Shown in pieces: positions 17,732 to 25,780 of a stretch of 64,000 nt of DNA. Both the position numbers and the translations under genes were made by a program. Where the stretch lies: NCBI GenBank assembly GCA_902381685.1, contig LR698958.1:931672-995671 (forward strand), given 5' to 3'. The notes beneath the pieces were generated by a model. It was given only the letters and a program-made list of their open reading frames with translations. It had not been told where the DNA came from and did no database searches. This DNA is from Lachnospiraceae bacterium. Lineage in GTDB: Bacteria > Bacillota > Clostridia > Lachnospirales > Lachnospiraceae. Numbering within the stretch: position 1 is the stretch's first letter; every line of letters begins with the position of its first letter.

Positions 17732-18974
17732 AAGATTAATTCCATGTATATTCATATATAATGGAAAAGCGGTAAAATGGTTTAACGACAAAGAGATTCT
17801 TACGGAAAATGTTGTCGAACTGGCACAGCGCTATAGTAACCAGGGCGCTGATGAATTGCTTGTTTTCGACTTGTCCGACAACGATGAAGAACATACAGAG
17901 TCTATAGAGTTAATTCAAAAAATGAACAGAGTCATTCCCATTCCGATGATTGCCGGAGGAAACATAAAACGGCTGGAAGATGTGAAACAGATTTTATATG
18001 CGGGTGTAAAACGTGTAATGTTGAATTTTTCCAAACCGGATATGTTTTCGTTGGCACAGGAAGCGGCAAACCGTTTTGGAAAAGAGAAGGTTGCCGTATC
18101 CTTAAATGATTTTGACGCATTATTTAAACAGCAGCAATTGATCGAACAGTACAGCAGTGAATTGATTTTCATGCATCGTTTGGATTTGGACTCTGTAATG
18201 AATATAACAAATATTCCGTGTATTATCGTGACCGATACGGTTCGGGAAGAGGAATTGTTTAATATACTCAGATGTCCCGGAGTGAAAGGACTTTCGGGAA
18301 GATTTGTGAGCAATGTGGAAATGGATTTTTCCCAATTTAAAGATAAATGTGCGGAGAGGGATATCAAAATCACTTCCTTTGAGAGTCTTATGGATTATTC
18401 CGAATTCCATACAGATGTAAACGGCATTCTTTCCGTTATTACACAGGATTACAAAACGGGTGAAATCTTATCCGTGCGGAAAATGAATCGGGAAGCATTT
18501 GAGACAACCGTAAAGACGGGGAAAATGACTTACTATAACCCGGATTCATGCGGTATGGAAAGCAAATCGAATCAGTACGTAAAATCCATGACAGTTAATG
18601 AATCAAGAGATACATTGCTTGCAAAAATTGATTTTAGGGAGAAAACAGCGACTGTTTTCACACAAACTTTAATCGGAAGTGACAAAAGTGAAAAGAATCC
18701 TTTACAAATATTTGAGTATGTCTATCAGACTATTTTGGAGAGAAAACAAAATCCGAAAGAAGATTCATATACAACATATTTATTTGACAAAGGAATAGAT
18801 AAAATTTTAAAGAAAATAGGGGAAGAGGCAACTGAGATTGTCATTGCGGCCAAAAATCCAAGTCAGGACGAATTAAAAGGGGAGTTCATAGACTTCCTGT
18901 ATCACGCTATGGTGCTTATGGTGGAAAAAGGCGTTACCTGGGAAGAACTTACGGAAGAAATGGCAAAACGGTAA
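17721..18974 (+). CDS. HisF-HisI-HisE fusion with degenerate HisF and HisI domains and an intact HisE domain
   Basis: A 417-residue fusion. The first 230 residues look like HisF/HisA (IPCIFIYNGKAVKW, GADELLVFDLS, IPMIAGGNI), but the catalytic Asp of the usual IPCLD is Phe. The middle (about 230-315) aligns with phosphoribosyl-AMP cyclohydrolase (KMNREAFETTVKTGKMTYYN), yet the ETSG, DCDxD and CHxxxxSCF metal motifs are replaced. The last 95 residues are a good HisE/MazG-type pyrophosphatase: KKIGEEATEIVIAAKN, GEFIDFLYHAMVLMVEKG. So only phosphoribosyl-ATP pyrophosphatase activity seems likely. No other his gene is nearby. It overlaps recU by 11 bp. Confidence 0.8.
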   Translation: MSYKRLIPCIFIYNGKAVKWFNDKEILTENVVELAQRYSNQGADELLVFDLSDNDEEHTESIELIQKMNRVIPIPMIAGGNIKRLEDVKQILYAGVKRVMLNFSKPDMFSLAQEAANRFGKEKVAVSLNDFDALFKQQQLIEQYSSELIFMHRLDLDSVMNITNIPCIIVTDTVREEELFNILRCPGVKGLSGRFVSNVEMDFSQFKDKCAERDIKITSFESLMDYSEFHTDVNGILSVITQDYKTGEILSVRKMNREAFETTVKTGKMTYYNPDSCGMESKSNQYVKSMTVNESRDTLLAKIDFREKTATVFTQTLIGSDKSEKNPLQIFEYVYQTILERKQNPKEDSYTTYLFDKGIDKILKKIGEEATEIVIAAKNPSQDELKGEFIDFLYHAMVLMVEKGVTWEELTEEMAKR

Positions 18975-18992
18975 ATTCTAAACCGGAACAAA

Positions 18993-19026
18993 AGGCATAT
19001 ACTTTATTAGGAGTATATGTCTTTTT
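18993..19026 (+). terminator. Rho-independent terminator after the HisE fusion gene
   Basis: AGGCATATACT (18993-19003) pairs with AGTATATGTCT (19012-19022) with one G-U, an 8-nt loop and a T run to 19026. It closes the operon that ends at 18974. Confidence 0.8.
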
Positions 19027-19074
19027 GTATTGCCGCATATTCGATAAAACGGAAGTAGGAATGGAGGTAAAAGC

Positions 19075-19353
19075 ATGAATGAAACGGAAAAGAGAAGAAG
19101 ACAACTTCTTGAAGAAACGAGAAGAAAATATGGGGATACAAGGACGCCGCCGGCTGTCCACCCACGGTATGGAGCGATTTATTCGGATTTGTACGAGGGG
19201 AAACAAGCGCAAAATGACGGACTTTTCATGCGCACAATTATTGCAGTGCTGCTGTTTGCTCTGTTTGTGGCAATGGATTACAGTGGGGAGAAGGTGGCTA
19301 CAGTGGACAGCAAGCGAGTTGTGCGGGAAATACAGGCGGAAATGGGCGATTAA
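19075..19353 (+). CDS. Small membrane protein of unknown function
   Basis: 92 residues: a charged N-terminal half (MNETEKRRRQLLEETRRKYG) and one strong membrane span at about residues 52-68 (TIIAVLLFALFVAMDY), followed by a 25-residue charged tail. TGGAGG stands upstream of the ATG. It follows the terminator at 18993 so it is probably monocistronic or leads into the aldo/keto reductase unit. No family recognised. Confidence 0.65.
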   Translation: MNETEKRRRQLLEETRRKYGDTRTPPAVHPRYGAIYSDLYEGKQAQNDGLFMRTIIAVLLFALFVAMDYSGEKVATVDSKRVVREIQAEMGD

Positions 19354-19355
19354 GG

Positions 19356-19384
19356 TTGAAGTTTGCGGGTCGGGTTTGTATAAT
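19356..19384 (+). promoter_or_regulatory. Promoter of the aldo/keto reductase gene
   Basis: TTGAAG (19356-19361), 17 nt, TATAAT (19379-19384). It starts 2 bp after the preceding stop codon and lies 59 bp before the ATG at 19443. Confidence 0.65.
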
Positions 19385-19442
19385 ATATAGTAGTTGAAAA
19401 TAGAAAAATTATTTGTATAGGTTATCAAAGGAGAGGATAAAA

Positions 19443-20555
19443 ATGAGGTACAAAGAGTTTAAAGACGGAGTTCAGTTATCAAGATTGGGAATGGGTACAA
19501 TGCGTTTACCGATACTGGACAATGACAATGCAAAAATTGATTATGAGAAGGCAGCGAAACTGGTTGATGACTGTATGGAACAGGGTGTCAACTATTATGA
19601 CACAGCCTACATTTATCATGGTGGAAAATCCGAAGAATTTCTTGGAAAAGCATTGGCAAAATATCCACGGGAAAGTTTTTATGTGACTGATAAATATAAT
19701 TTTCAGGCAGAGCCTGATTATCGTAAACAGTTTAAAGAGCAGTTGTCACGTTTAAATATGGATAGAATAGACTTCTACCTGCTCCATAGCATACAGGATT
19801 CATTTGCGGACGAAATGATTGGAAATGGGTGCATTGAATATTTTGACCAGATGAAAAAGGAAGGCAGAATCGGATACTTAGGTTTTTCATTCCACGGCTC
19901 TCCGGAGGTGATGAAGAAATTGCTGCCGCTTTATCCGTGGGATTTCGTACAAATTCAATTAAATTACTATGACTGGTACTTTGAAGATGCGAAGGAATTA
20001 TATGAAATGCTTGCAGAAGCAAAAATACCGGTTATGGTTATGGAACCGGCACACGGCGGACTGTTGGTAAATCTGACTGAAGATGCGGCGAAAGAATTGA
20101 AAGAATTAAATTCGGAAAATTCAATTGCCTCATGGGCAATGCGCTGGGTGATGAGTCTTGACAGTGTTCAGGTTGTACTGAGCGGAATGTCTGATGAAAA
20201 TCAGGTAAATGACAATGTGAAAACATTTGCAGAGGCAGATCCTCTGACAACAGAAGAGCAGGAAAGAATTGAAAAGGCGGCAAAAATTCAGCATGCAGCA
20301 ATTACAATTCCTTGTACGGCATGTAATTATTGTACGCCAAACTGTCCAAAAGGACTGGACATTCCGACTTTATTGAAGTGTTATAATGAGGCGAAGATCG
20401 GCGGTGCGTGGAGAGTACGCCACCTGAAAGATATGCCGGAAGAAAAAGGTCCGGCAGGCTGTATCGGCTGTAAAGCCTGTACAAGACATTGTCCTCAGGG
20501 CTTTGAGATTCCTAGATATATGGAAGAGTTAGCGAAGATGTTGGAAGAAGTGTAG
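19443..20555 (+). CDS. Aldo/keto reductase with C-terminal 2[4Fe-4S] ferredoxin domain
   Basis: A 370-residue fusion. The N-terminal barrel carries LGMGTMRLP and DTAYIYHGGKSEEFLGKAL (catalytic Asp and Tyr), FYVTDKYN (the usual catalytic Lys) and DFYLLHS; the last 80 residues hold two cysteine sets, CTACNYCTPNC and CIGCKACTRHC, each able to bind a 4Fe-4S cluster. This type occurs in strict anaerobes and probably couples carbonyl reduction to ferredoxin-type electron transfer. ATG 19443 follows AGGAGAGG at a good distance; the earlier TTG at 19413 lacks one. Confidence 0.9.
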   Translation: MRYKEFKDGVQLSRLGMGTMRLPILDNDNAKIDYEKAAKLVDDCMEQGVNYYDTAYIYHGGKSEEFLGKALAKYPRESFYVTDKYNFQAEPDYRKQFKEQLSRLNMDRIDFYLLHSIQDSFADEMIGNGCIEYFDQMKKEGRIGYLGFSFHGSPEVMKKLLPLYPWDFVQIQLNYYDWYFEDAKELYEMLAEAKIPVMVMEPAHGGLLVNLTEDAAKELKELNSENSIASWAMRWVMSLDSVQVVLSGMSDENQVNDNVKTFAEADPLTTEEQERIEKAAKIQHAAITIPCTACNYCTPNCPKGLDIPTLLKCYNEAKIGGAWRVRHLKDMPEEKGPAGCIGCKACTRHCPQGFEIPRYMEELAKMLEEV

Positions 20556-20620
20556 AAAGTTAAATGTTTATGAAACCAGATTTCATGTCAGGGTGGAGTT
20601 TGATTTTCTTAATACAACAA

Positions 20621-20647
20621 TGGAGCGGGGTATAAAATCCCGCTCCA
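20621..20647. terminator. Hairpin between convergent genes
   Basis: TGGAGCGGG (20621-20629) and CCCGCTCCA (20639-20647) form a perfect 9-bp GC-rich stem with a 9-nt loop, between the convergent aldo/keto reductase and S15 peptidase genes. The flanks have A-rich and T-poor sequence, so a U-tract is weak on both strands; bidirectional termination is likely but not ideal. Confidence 0.6.
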
Positions 20648-20669
20648 AAACTATTGGCTTTGAACCATT

Positions 20670-22796
20670 TTATTTTGTATTTAGTGTGCAATTTTCAAAA
20701 ACTTTTGTCACTGGAACTTCTGCATTCACGGAGGCATTTTCGATTTCAATAGAATATGTTTTATGAATCAGACAATTTACAGGATCTTCGGTAGCAATTA
20801 CTACTGCAAGTCTATGACCTGGTTCTACTGTATATCTTGTCGCATTCAAATATACATGGTAATTATGGTATTCACCTTTTTTAAGTTTTATACTATTCGT
20901 CGCTGTTTCTGGCTCATAACCTGCTTCTGGATTACAAAGGTCTGCAAAAGCACGTGTAATAACTCGATAGTTTTTATGTACTGTGGAAAATTCGACTTCG
21001 TTAAATGCCGGAAGATCCCCACCGTTTATAATTCCATTTTCTTTTACAGTAACGACTGGTATGATATTTCGTTCAGGATCTACAGTCTGAATGCTATCAA
21101 ATTTTTCGTCACAAACATCGCAGAGAAGAACCGTAATTTCAACATCGTCCATTTTTCCAGAAATAGCAGAGGAGCCAAGTTTCATTGTGAGAATATCAGC
21201 ATCATTTCTGTTCTCAGGATTAAAGTCATTTTCAACATCTCCATCTTTTAGTGCTGCTTTTAGGTTGACGCAAATAGTACCCTGTATAGTCATAGGCTTT
21301 TTAAATGGAGCAGTGACATAACGTTTATTCATATTTGTAGATTTTTGGGCTACAATATCATCAAAGTTTTCTGCACTGATATTTGCTTTTTCCCAGTCTG
21401 TATCAATAACAGTAACACCTGTTTCTGCACTTTCAAGTTTTATAGTATGTTCTGTTGTCCATGAATGTTCTGTTTCCCATTTTTTTTGATTAATATTATC
21501 TTGCGCCAAAACTGTAGGCATAGTTTCAGCATTATTGTCTATACCGTATAGATAATGAGAAATCCATTCATTCACAATATCATCATAGAATTTTCCATCA
21601 ATAAGAATGCCGTAGTTTTTATTTGGCATAGTAGGAGTGATGTGTGGCCCCTGATGAATAATTGCTTTTACTGTCTGTCCGGCTTTTTCGAAAGATTTAT
21701 ACATCATTTCAAATTGTTTTGTAGAAACATTTTCATCATTTAATCCCTGTACGATTAATGCACTACACTTAATTTTGTCCGCATTAAGTCTATAGTTTCC
21801 GCTTCCCCAGAAGTCTTTATCATAATCAAAACCACATTTAAGTTGTTGGAGACTTAATTCATGGTGGAATGCTGCAATATCATCAAGTTGTTTTTCTGTT
21901 AAGGTTGTATCGTTATAACGGCTTGAACAAAAATATGCAAGGAAACTGTTCAACATTTCTTTAGGCCAGTAACGCTGTGCACCTTGTTGATTCTGCTGAC
22001 TATACCAGTCAGAAATTCCTGCAACAGGAATGATTGTTTTAAGACCTTCTACACCTGTTGTTGCTACTGCAAATGGCATAGTTCCGGCATAGGATCTACC
22101 AGTCATAGCAACATTACCATTTGACCAATCGGCCTTAGTTGCGATTGTGCCTTCACGATCTGCATAGGCAGTACGGTCACCATGTAACCATTCAACAACA
22201 AATTTGAAAGCGTCTCTTTCATAATCAGATCCTACATAATTAAATCCATCAGAACCAAGTGCTCCGAAACCTGCGCTTACAATAACAGCAAAACCACGTA
22301 CAAGATAGTAGTTGAAATTATCAAGATTTTCATAAACCATGTTGTTATTATTCCCTTTGTCAGGATAATACCAGTCAGCAGGATCGGCTTTCAATGCAAG
22401 GTCCATAGCACTAATATAATCTGTAGGAACACGAGCAGGCACTTTTTTGTTAAGGTCTGCAAAGTCAAATTTTCGATACTCTTTGCTTTCCACTTCTTTC
22501 ATATGAGCATATCCGTCTTCCTGGACACCTGCACAGTATGGACGTGCTTCGAATAAGGAAGCGGCTTTGTAATTGCCTTCTACAGCACTGCGTGGAACTT
22601 GAACGAGAACTTTTACAAGATCTCTTTTTCCGTCGCCATCCATATCATAATCAGATTCCACATATACACAGTATCTTACAATTGAAGATGTATTTGGATT
22701 ATATTTTTCTCCAGTTTTTCCATCAGTAAAAGGAAAAACAGGTTGCGCCATTCCGTTTTCAAATACTGGCACATTGCTATAATTTTTGTTTGTCAT
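20670..22796 (-). CDS. S15-family Xaa-Pro dipeptidyl-peptidase/acyl hydrolase
   Basis: A 708-residue serine hydrolase. The nucleophile elbow is GRSYAGTM, the acid is in LIVQGLNDENVS and the His in HQGPHITP. The C-terminal third is the jelly-roll-like PepX_C region (MTIQGTICVNLKAALKD onward). No signal peptide is visible, so it is cytoplasmic. It would remove Xaa-Pro dipeptides from peptides or cleave an ester/amide. The GAGGAGG ribosome site sets the start at 22796; longer in-frame starts would swallow it. It lies alone on the minus strand. Confidence 0.85.
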   Translation of the reverse strand: MTNKNYSNVPVFENGMAQPVFPFTDGKTGEKYNPNTSSIVRYCVYVESDYDMDGDGKRDLVKVLVQVPRSAVEGNYKAASLFEARPYCAGVQEDGYAHMKEVESKEYRKFDFADLNKKVPARVPTDYISAMDLALKADPADWYYPDKGNNNNMVYENLDNFNYYLVRGFAVIVSAGFGALGSDGFNYVGSDYERDAFKFVVEWLHGDRTAYADREGTIATKADWSNGNVAMTGRSYAGTMPFAVATTGVEGLKTIIPVAGISDWYSQQNQQGAQRYWPKEMLNSFLAYFCSSRYNDTTLTEKQLDDIAAFHHELSLQQLKCGFDYDKDFWGSGNYRLNADKIKCSALIVQGLNDENVSTKQFEMMYKSFEKAGQTVKAIIHQGPHITPTMPNKNYGILIDGKFYDDIVNEWISHYLYGIDNNAETMPTVLAQDNINQKKWETEHSWTTEHTIKLESAETGVTVIDTDWEKANISAENFDDIVAQKSTNMNKRYVTAPFKKPMTIQGTICVNLKAALKDGDVENDFNPENRNDADILTMKLGSSAISGKMDDVEITVLLCDVCDEKFDSIQTVDPERNIIPVVTVKENGIINGGDLPAFNEVEFSTVHKNYRVITRAFADLCNPEAGYEPETATNSIKLKKGEYHNYHVYLNATRYTVEPGHRLAVVIATEDPVNCLIHKTYSIEIENASVNAEVPVTKVFENCTLNTK

Positions 22797-22811
22797 AATT
22801 TGCCTCCTCAT

Positions 22812-22887
22812 GATTAAAATTATAATCAAATATAATTTTTAAATGTATTTTTATTAATATTATAGATAGTATTTTGGATAGTGTCAA
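22812..22887 (-). promoter_or_regulatory. Consensus promoter of the S15 peptidase gene with palindrome in the leader
   Basis: On the minus strand TTGACA (22887-22882), 17 nt, TATAAT (22864-22859): a perfect consensus promoter. In the leader, 22812-22827 is a near-perfect 16-bp AT palindrome (GATTAAAATTATAATC) just before the ribosome site, a possible operator. Confidence 0.75.
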
Positions 22888-23082
22888 CGCTTGCAAAAAT
22901 GTGAAATTCTATTGATTGCTATTATTCGTTCCGTGGAATATAATAGTAAAAAATAGAAAAAACTTATTATAAGGTTTGTCGAGTAAGCCTTTTATTGTTA
23001 TAGTATGGGATATATGAAGAATTACGGAGAAATATTATGAATGACATAGATTCTTTTCCGTATGATTAGGCAGAGGAAGAAT

Positions 23083-23616
23083 ATGATTTTATGGACAATA
23101 CAGAATAAACTTGCATATGAAAGCATGAAAGAAACAGGTGTGTTGCGAGTGGATGAAAACTATATTTTAGATGATTTATTTAAAGAACCGTATTTATGGA
23201 TGGCGAGTCAAATGAAGAAGCGTATAGGTAATCCGCCGGAAGGTGTCATATTTCCAGTATGGGCATGGTACCGATGGGAAGGAAACAGGAAAAGACTAGA
23301 TATGCGATTTCATGGATGTAACTGGGGAGAAAAAGGAACACCACTTGTTCTTTTAACAATAGATGTACCGGAGCAGAGTATATTACTTTCTGATTTTGAT
23401 TATTGGCATTGTGTACTAAATGATGGGGAGATTATATTTCCCTACAACGAATCAGTTGTCTATTCTGAAGAAGAAAAACAAAAAAGTTGGGAAAATATAT
23501 TTGACATTGAGTGTTCTTTTGATGGCGAATCACATAAATTTCTTACAACGCAAGCAACACTCTGGGAAATAAAAAGCGAGTGGGTGAAAAAGGTTGAATA
23601 CTTTATATCTCGATGA
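23083..23616 (+). CDS. DUF3841-family protein
   Basis: A 177-residue soluble protein starting MILWTIQNKLAYESM. The spaced motifs MASQMKKRIG, PVWAWYRWEG, VLLTIDVPEQSILLSDFDYWHCVLN and QKSWENIFDI are those of DUF3841, a small family of unknown function found in Firmicutes and in accessory regions. The AGGAAG site supports ATG 23083. It stands upstream of mobile-element debris and may itself be cargo. A link to ADP-ribosyl or toxin chemistry cannot be supported from the sequence. Confidence 0.75.
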   Translation: MILWTIQNKLAYESMKETGVLRVDENYILDDLFKEPYLWMASQMKKRIGNPPEGVIFPVWAWYRWEGNRKRLDMRFHGCNWGEKGTPLVLLTIDVPEQSILLSDFDYWHCVLNDGEIIFPYNESVVYSEEEKQKSWENIFDIECSFDGESHKFLTTQATLWEIKSEWVKKVEYFISR

Positions 23617-23849
23617 AATTAGAGGATATGATCGAAGGATGGGATGACAAAACTAATGGTGTGACGGATGACTATAAATATTGTAAATCTTGCAAGATAC
23701 AGTATTTTAAGAGAAAAAATATAATGATTCAAGTACTTTTCGTTGGTTACGGCAATCTTTAAAGAACTTCTTAAAAAGTCAGTAAAATCAATGATTGGAA
23801 GGAATTTATTGGTGAGAAATAACCCAAAAATAATGTGAAAGGAGTATAG
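23617..23849. other. Gene-poor remnant DNA
   Basis: This stretch holds only short frames, the longest of about 44 codons (from about 23636, with a CKSC pair), none recognised. It leads into the truncated integrase start at 23850 and looks like decayed mobile-element sequence. Confidence 0.4.
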
Positions 23850-23936
23850 ATGTCTGAAAAGAGAAAAGACAGTAGAGGTCGGAGCCTCAAAACAGGAGAA
23901 AGTCAAAGAGCAAATGGCCAATATTACATCAATTGA
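23850..23936 (+). pseudogene. 5' fragment of a Tn916-type integrase gene
   Basis: After an AAAGGAG ribosome site, an ATG opens 28 codons (MSEKRKDSRGRSLKTGESQR, then ANGQYYIN) and stops. This is the arm-DNA-binding start of Tn916-family integrases, and it resembles the intact integrase at 38344 (MATRRDSKHRVLRRGESIRQDGRYQ). The rest of the gene is gone; an IS3 element begins about 50-60 bp downstream. It points to an older related element at or near this place. Confidence 0.7.
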
Positions 23937-24076
23937 GTTGGAAATTATAGAAAATTATACGATATTATAGAAAGTTCGGGTGGTGTTAGAATATAAATAG
24001 TACAAGTCAAAATGAGAATTCCTTATAAGAAAAATTATGGTACAATGTAGGTACCGCACTGAAGGAGGATCTCATT

Positions 24077-24361
24077 ATGGCAAAGCACTATGACAAACAA
24101 TTTAAGTTGGATGCAGTCCAGTATTATCATGATCACAAGAACTTAGGACTGCAGGGCTGTGCTACAAACTTAGGAATCAGTCAGCAGACTTTATCACGCT
24201 GGCAGAAAGAACTGCGTGAAACAGGTGATATTGAAAGCCGTGGTTCCGGTAACTATGCTTCTGATGAAGCAAAAGAAATCGCACGATTAAAACGAGAATT
24301 ACGAGATGCACAGGATGCCCTTGAAGTATTAAAAAAAGCAATCAACATTCTGGGAAAATGA
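24077..24361 (+). CDS. IS3-family transposase OrfA
   Basis: A 94-residue protein: helix-turn-helix (YDKQFKLDAVQYY…GCATNLGISQQTLSRW) then a leucine-zipper-like helix (IARLKRELRDAQDALEVLKKAINIL). OrfA binds the IS ends and dimerises. The gene contains a run of seven A at 24331-24337 where -1 slippage would continue into OrfB. The stop codon overlaps the OrfB start as ATGA. Confidence 0.9.
   Translation: MAKHYDKQFKLDAVQYYHDHKNLGLQGCATNLGISQQTLSRWQKELRETGDIESRGSGNYASDEAKEIARLKRELRDAQDALEVLKKAINILGK
24331..24361 (+). other. Programmed -1 frameshift window between OrfA and OrfB
   Basis: A7G at 24331-24338 straddles codons TTA-AAA-AAA in the OrfA frame. Moving back by one base gives an open frame (K K S N Q H S G K M T E) that passes without a stop directly into OrfB, which is in the -1 frame relative to OrfA. 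This is the standard IS3-family way to make the OrfAB transposase. Confidence 0.7.
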
Positions 24362-25272
24362 CGGAAGCCATTTATCTCGAAGTTACGGAGATGGCAGAAA
24401 CTGCCCATAAGGCAAAACGCCGGGTTTCTGTCTCCGGAATGTTGAAACATCTTGGCGTTTCTCGTTCTGGTTATCATGCGTGGCTAAAACGTGTTCCTTC
24501 TAATACAGAAAAAAGACGTGAAGCCGTAAAAGCTAAAATCAAGGATATATATGATGAATCTAAACAGAATTATGGTGCCCCTAAAATTACCAGGGAATTG
24601 CGTAAATCAGGAGAAATCATCTCCGAACGTACTGTTGGTAAGTATATGAAGCAAATGGGCATCAAAGCCCAGTGGGTCAAGCCATGGACGATCACAACCA
24701 AAGATTCTGACTTCAGCAGCGAATTAAAAAATATCCTTGATGAACAGTTTAATCCAGAACGTCCAAATGCTGTTTGGTGTTCTGATATCACTTATATCTG
24801 GACGATAGACGGATTTGTTTATCTGACCAGTATCATGGACTTATATTCCAGAAAAATCATTGCCTGGACACTTTCCAAAACATTGGAGGTATCCTGCGTG
24901 ATTGAAACAATAAAGAAAGCCAAAGCAAGACGCAATATCGATAAGCCTTTAATTCTGCATTCAGACCGGGGAAGCCAGTATGTATCAAAAGAATACAAAC
25001 GTGTAACCGCAACCATGCAGTGTAGTTATTCTAAAAAGTCATATCCATGGGATAACGCATGTATTGAATCATTCCATTCCCTGATTAAGAGAGAATGGCT
25101 GAATCGGTTTAAGATTCGAGATTATGACCATGCATATCGTTTGATTTTTGAATATTTGGAAGCGTTCTACAATACGAAACGAATTCATAGTCACTGTGAT
25201 TATATGTCACCAAACGATTATGAAGAACTGTATCGTAGGCTTCAACAAGACGAATTGCAGTTGGCAGGTTAA
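24358..25272 (+). CDS. IS3-family transposase OrfB (DDE integrase core)
   Basis: A 304-residue protein with an N-terminal HTH_21-like region and an rve catalytic domain: first Asp in VWCSDITYIW, second in LHSDRGSQYVS and Glu in NACIESFHSLIKREW, i.e. D,D(35)E. All three acidic residues are present, so the IS may still be active. It can be made alone by translational coupling or as a fused OrfAB product through the A7 slippery site. Confidence 0.93.
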   Translation: MTEAIYLEVTEMAETAHKAKRRVSVSGMLKHLGVSRSGYHAWLKRVPSNTEKRREAVKAKIKDIYDESKQNYGAPKITRELRKSGEIISERTVGKYMKQMGIKAQWVKPWTITTKDSDFSSELKNILDEQFNPERPNAVWCSDITYIWTIDGFVYLTSIMDLYSRKIIAWTLSKTLEVSCVIETIKKAKARRNIDKPLILHSDRGSQYVSKEYKRVTATMQCSYSKKSYPWDNACIESFHSLIKREWLNRFKIRDYDHAYRLIFEYLEAFYNTKRIHSHCDYMSPNDYEELYRRLQQDELQLAG

Positions 25273-25322
25273 GATGAGGAAAACCTCATTTTAACTTGTA
25301 CTAAATCTTGACATAGGACCAG

Positions 25323-25348
25323 GGTTTCTAGTGGAAATGCTAGAAACC
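25323..25348 (+). repeat. 9-bp perfect inverted repeat upstream of the interrupted phosphatase start
   Basis: GGTTTCTAG (25323-25331) and CTAGAAACC (25340-25348) enclose TGGAAATG. There is no T run after it, so it is more likely an operator or a remnant than a terminator. It lies 45 bp before the stranded phosphatase ATG. Confidence 0.5.
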
Positions 25349-25392
25349 TTATAAATACAGGAAAATACAAGGAATTTAAGGAGATTAAATAA

Positions 25393-25437
25393 ATGATAAA
25401 AATTTTATTCATCTGCCACGGCAGGATAAACGTGTAG
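25393..25437 (+). pseudogene. Stranded 5' end of the low-molecular-weight tyrosine phosphatase gene (attL side)
   Basis: After AAGGAG (25378-25383), ATG 25393 opens MIKILFICHG and then runs off into RINV and TAG at 25435-25437. MIKILFICHG is the standard start of low-molecular-weight phosphatases up to the catalytic Cys of the P-loop (CHGNICRS). The rest of the gene lies 14.5 kb away at 39950 onward, joined to a different start. The break falls in the 10-bp repeat TGCCACGGCA at 25414-25423. Confidence 0.85.
25414..25423 (+). repeat. attL core of the integrated element
   Basis: TGCCACGGCA, an exact copy of 39940-39949. It encodes C-H-G of the phosphatase P-loop. The integrase gene at the far end of the element and the split phosphatase gene make it the integration site. 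The bases beyond the core differ on each side. Confidence 0.85.
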
Positions 25438-25557
25438 ATTGCATACTTCCGCAACGTGGGGCGGTATCAGGGCAAATCACGGCATATAAAAAGGCATGAT
25501 ACTACGATATTGCTACGAATGAGGTTTTAGAGCCGAAAATATAGAAAAATCGTGTGT

Positions 25558-25600
25558 AATCACTTCGTTTCTGGATTTTGAAACGGAGTGATTTCTTTTT
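25558..25600 (+). terminator. Strong terminator inside the left end of the element
   Basis: AATCACTTCGTTTC (25558-25571) pairs with GAAACGGAGTGATT (25580-25593) with one G-U, an 8-nt loop, then a T-rich tract to 25600. In the integrated state it would stop transcription entering from the native phosphatase promoter and isolate the element. Confidence 0.8.
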
Positions 25601-25701
25601 GTACAGATTTCTTTCTCTAAGTAATACAACTGGCAGAAGTGTGTCCGTTCAGTAGTAGACTATGGATAATCTGTTTTAGTGATTTTGGATCACCTTCTGA
25701 G

Positions 25702-25762
25702 GCAAATTTGTTGACTTTGAATTTGCATTAAGTTATACTTAAGTAAGTAAACTTACATACTT
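25702..25762 (+). promoter_or_regulatory. Promoter and operators of the XRE-Vsr-Dcm unit
   Basis: TTGACT (25711-25716), 17 nt, TATACT (25734-25739). GCAAATT (25702-25708) and AATTTGC (25720-25726) bracket the -35 as an inverted repeat, and 25741-25762 is a 22-bp imperfect palindrome of the form AAGTAnGTAA-nn-TTACnTACTT at the transcription start. This is the usual arrangement for a self-regulating XRE repressor or restriction-modification controller. Confidence 0.7.
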
Positions 25763-25780
25763 ATTTTTGGAGAGAATGCC

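Larger units (their letters stand above)
23998..25303 (+). mobile_element. IS3-family insertion sequence with 19-bp inverted ends
   Basis: The ends TAGTACAAGTCAAAATGAG (23998-24016) and the complement of 25285-25303 match at 18 of 19 bases. Both continue outward to a TG (TGTTAG at 23984; TGTCAAG ending 25313), so the real tips may be 23984 and 25313, about 1.3 kb. No clear target duplication was found. It holds orfA and orfB of an IS3-type transposase, both intact, with a frameshift site. It sits just upstream of the interrupted phosphatase start at 25393. Confidence 0.85.
25440..25780. other. Left end of the element, no intact gene
   Basis: One frame through the left end reads DKRVDCILPQRGAVSGQITAYKK-A, meets a TGA, then continues YYDIATNEVLEPKI to a stop, so it looks like the tail of a decayed gene with an in-frame stop. 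Product unknown. In the excised circle this frame would join an open frame from the right end (39771 onward). After it come a terminator (25558) and the XRE promoter region. Confidence 0.4.

Noticed and set aside
20763..21251. 162-codon plus-strand frame opposite the S15 peptidase
   Set aside because: Antisense shadow with Tyr/Phe/Ile-rich product; the minus strand has full motifs.
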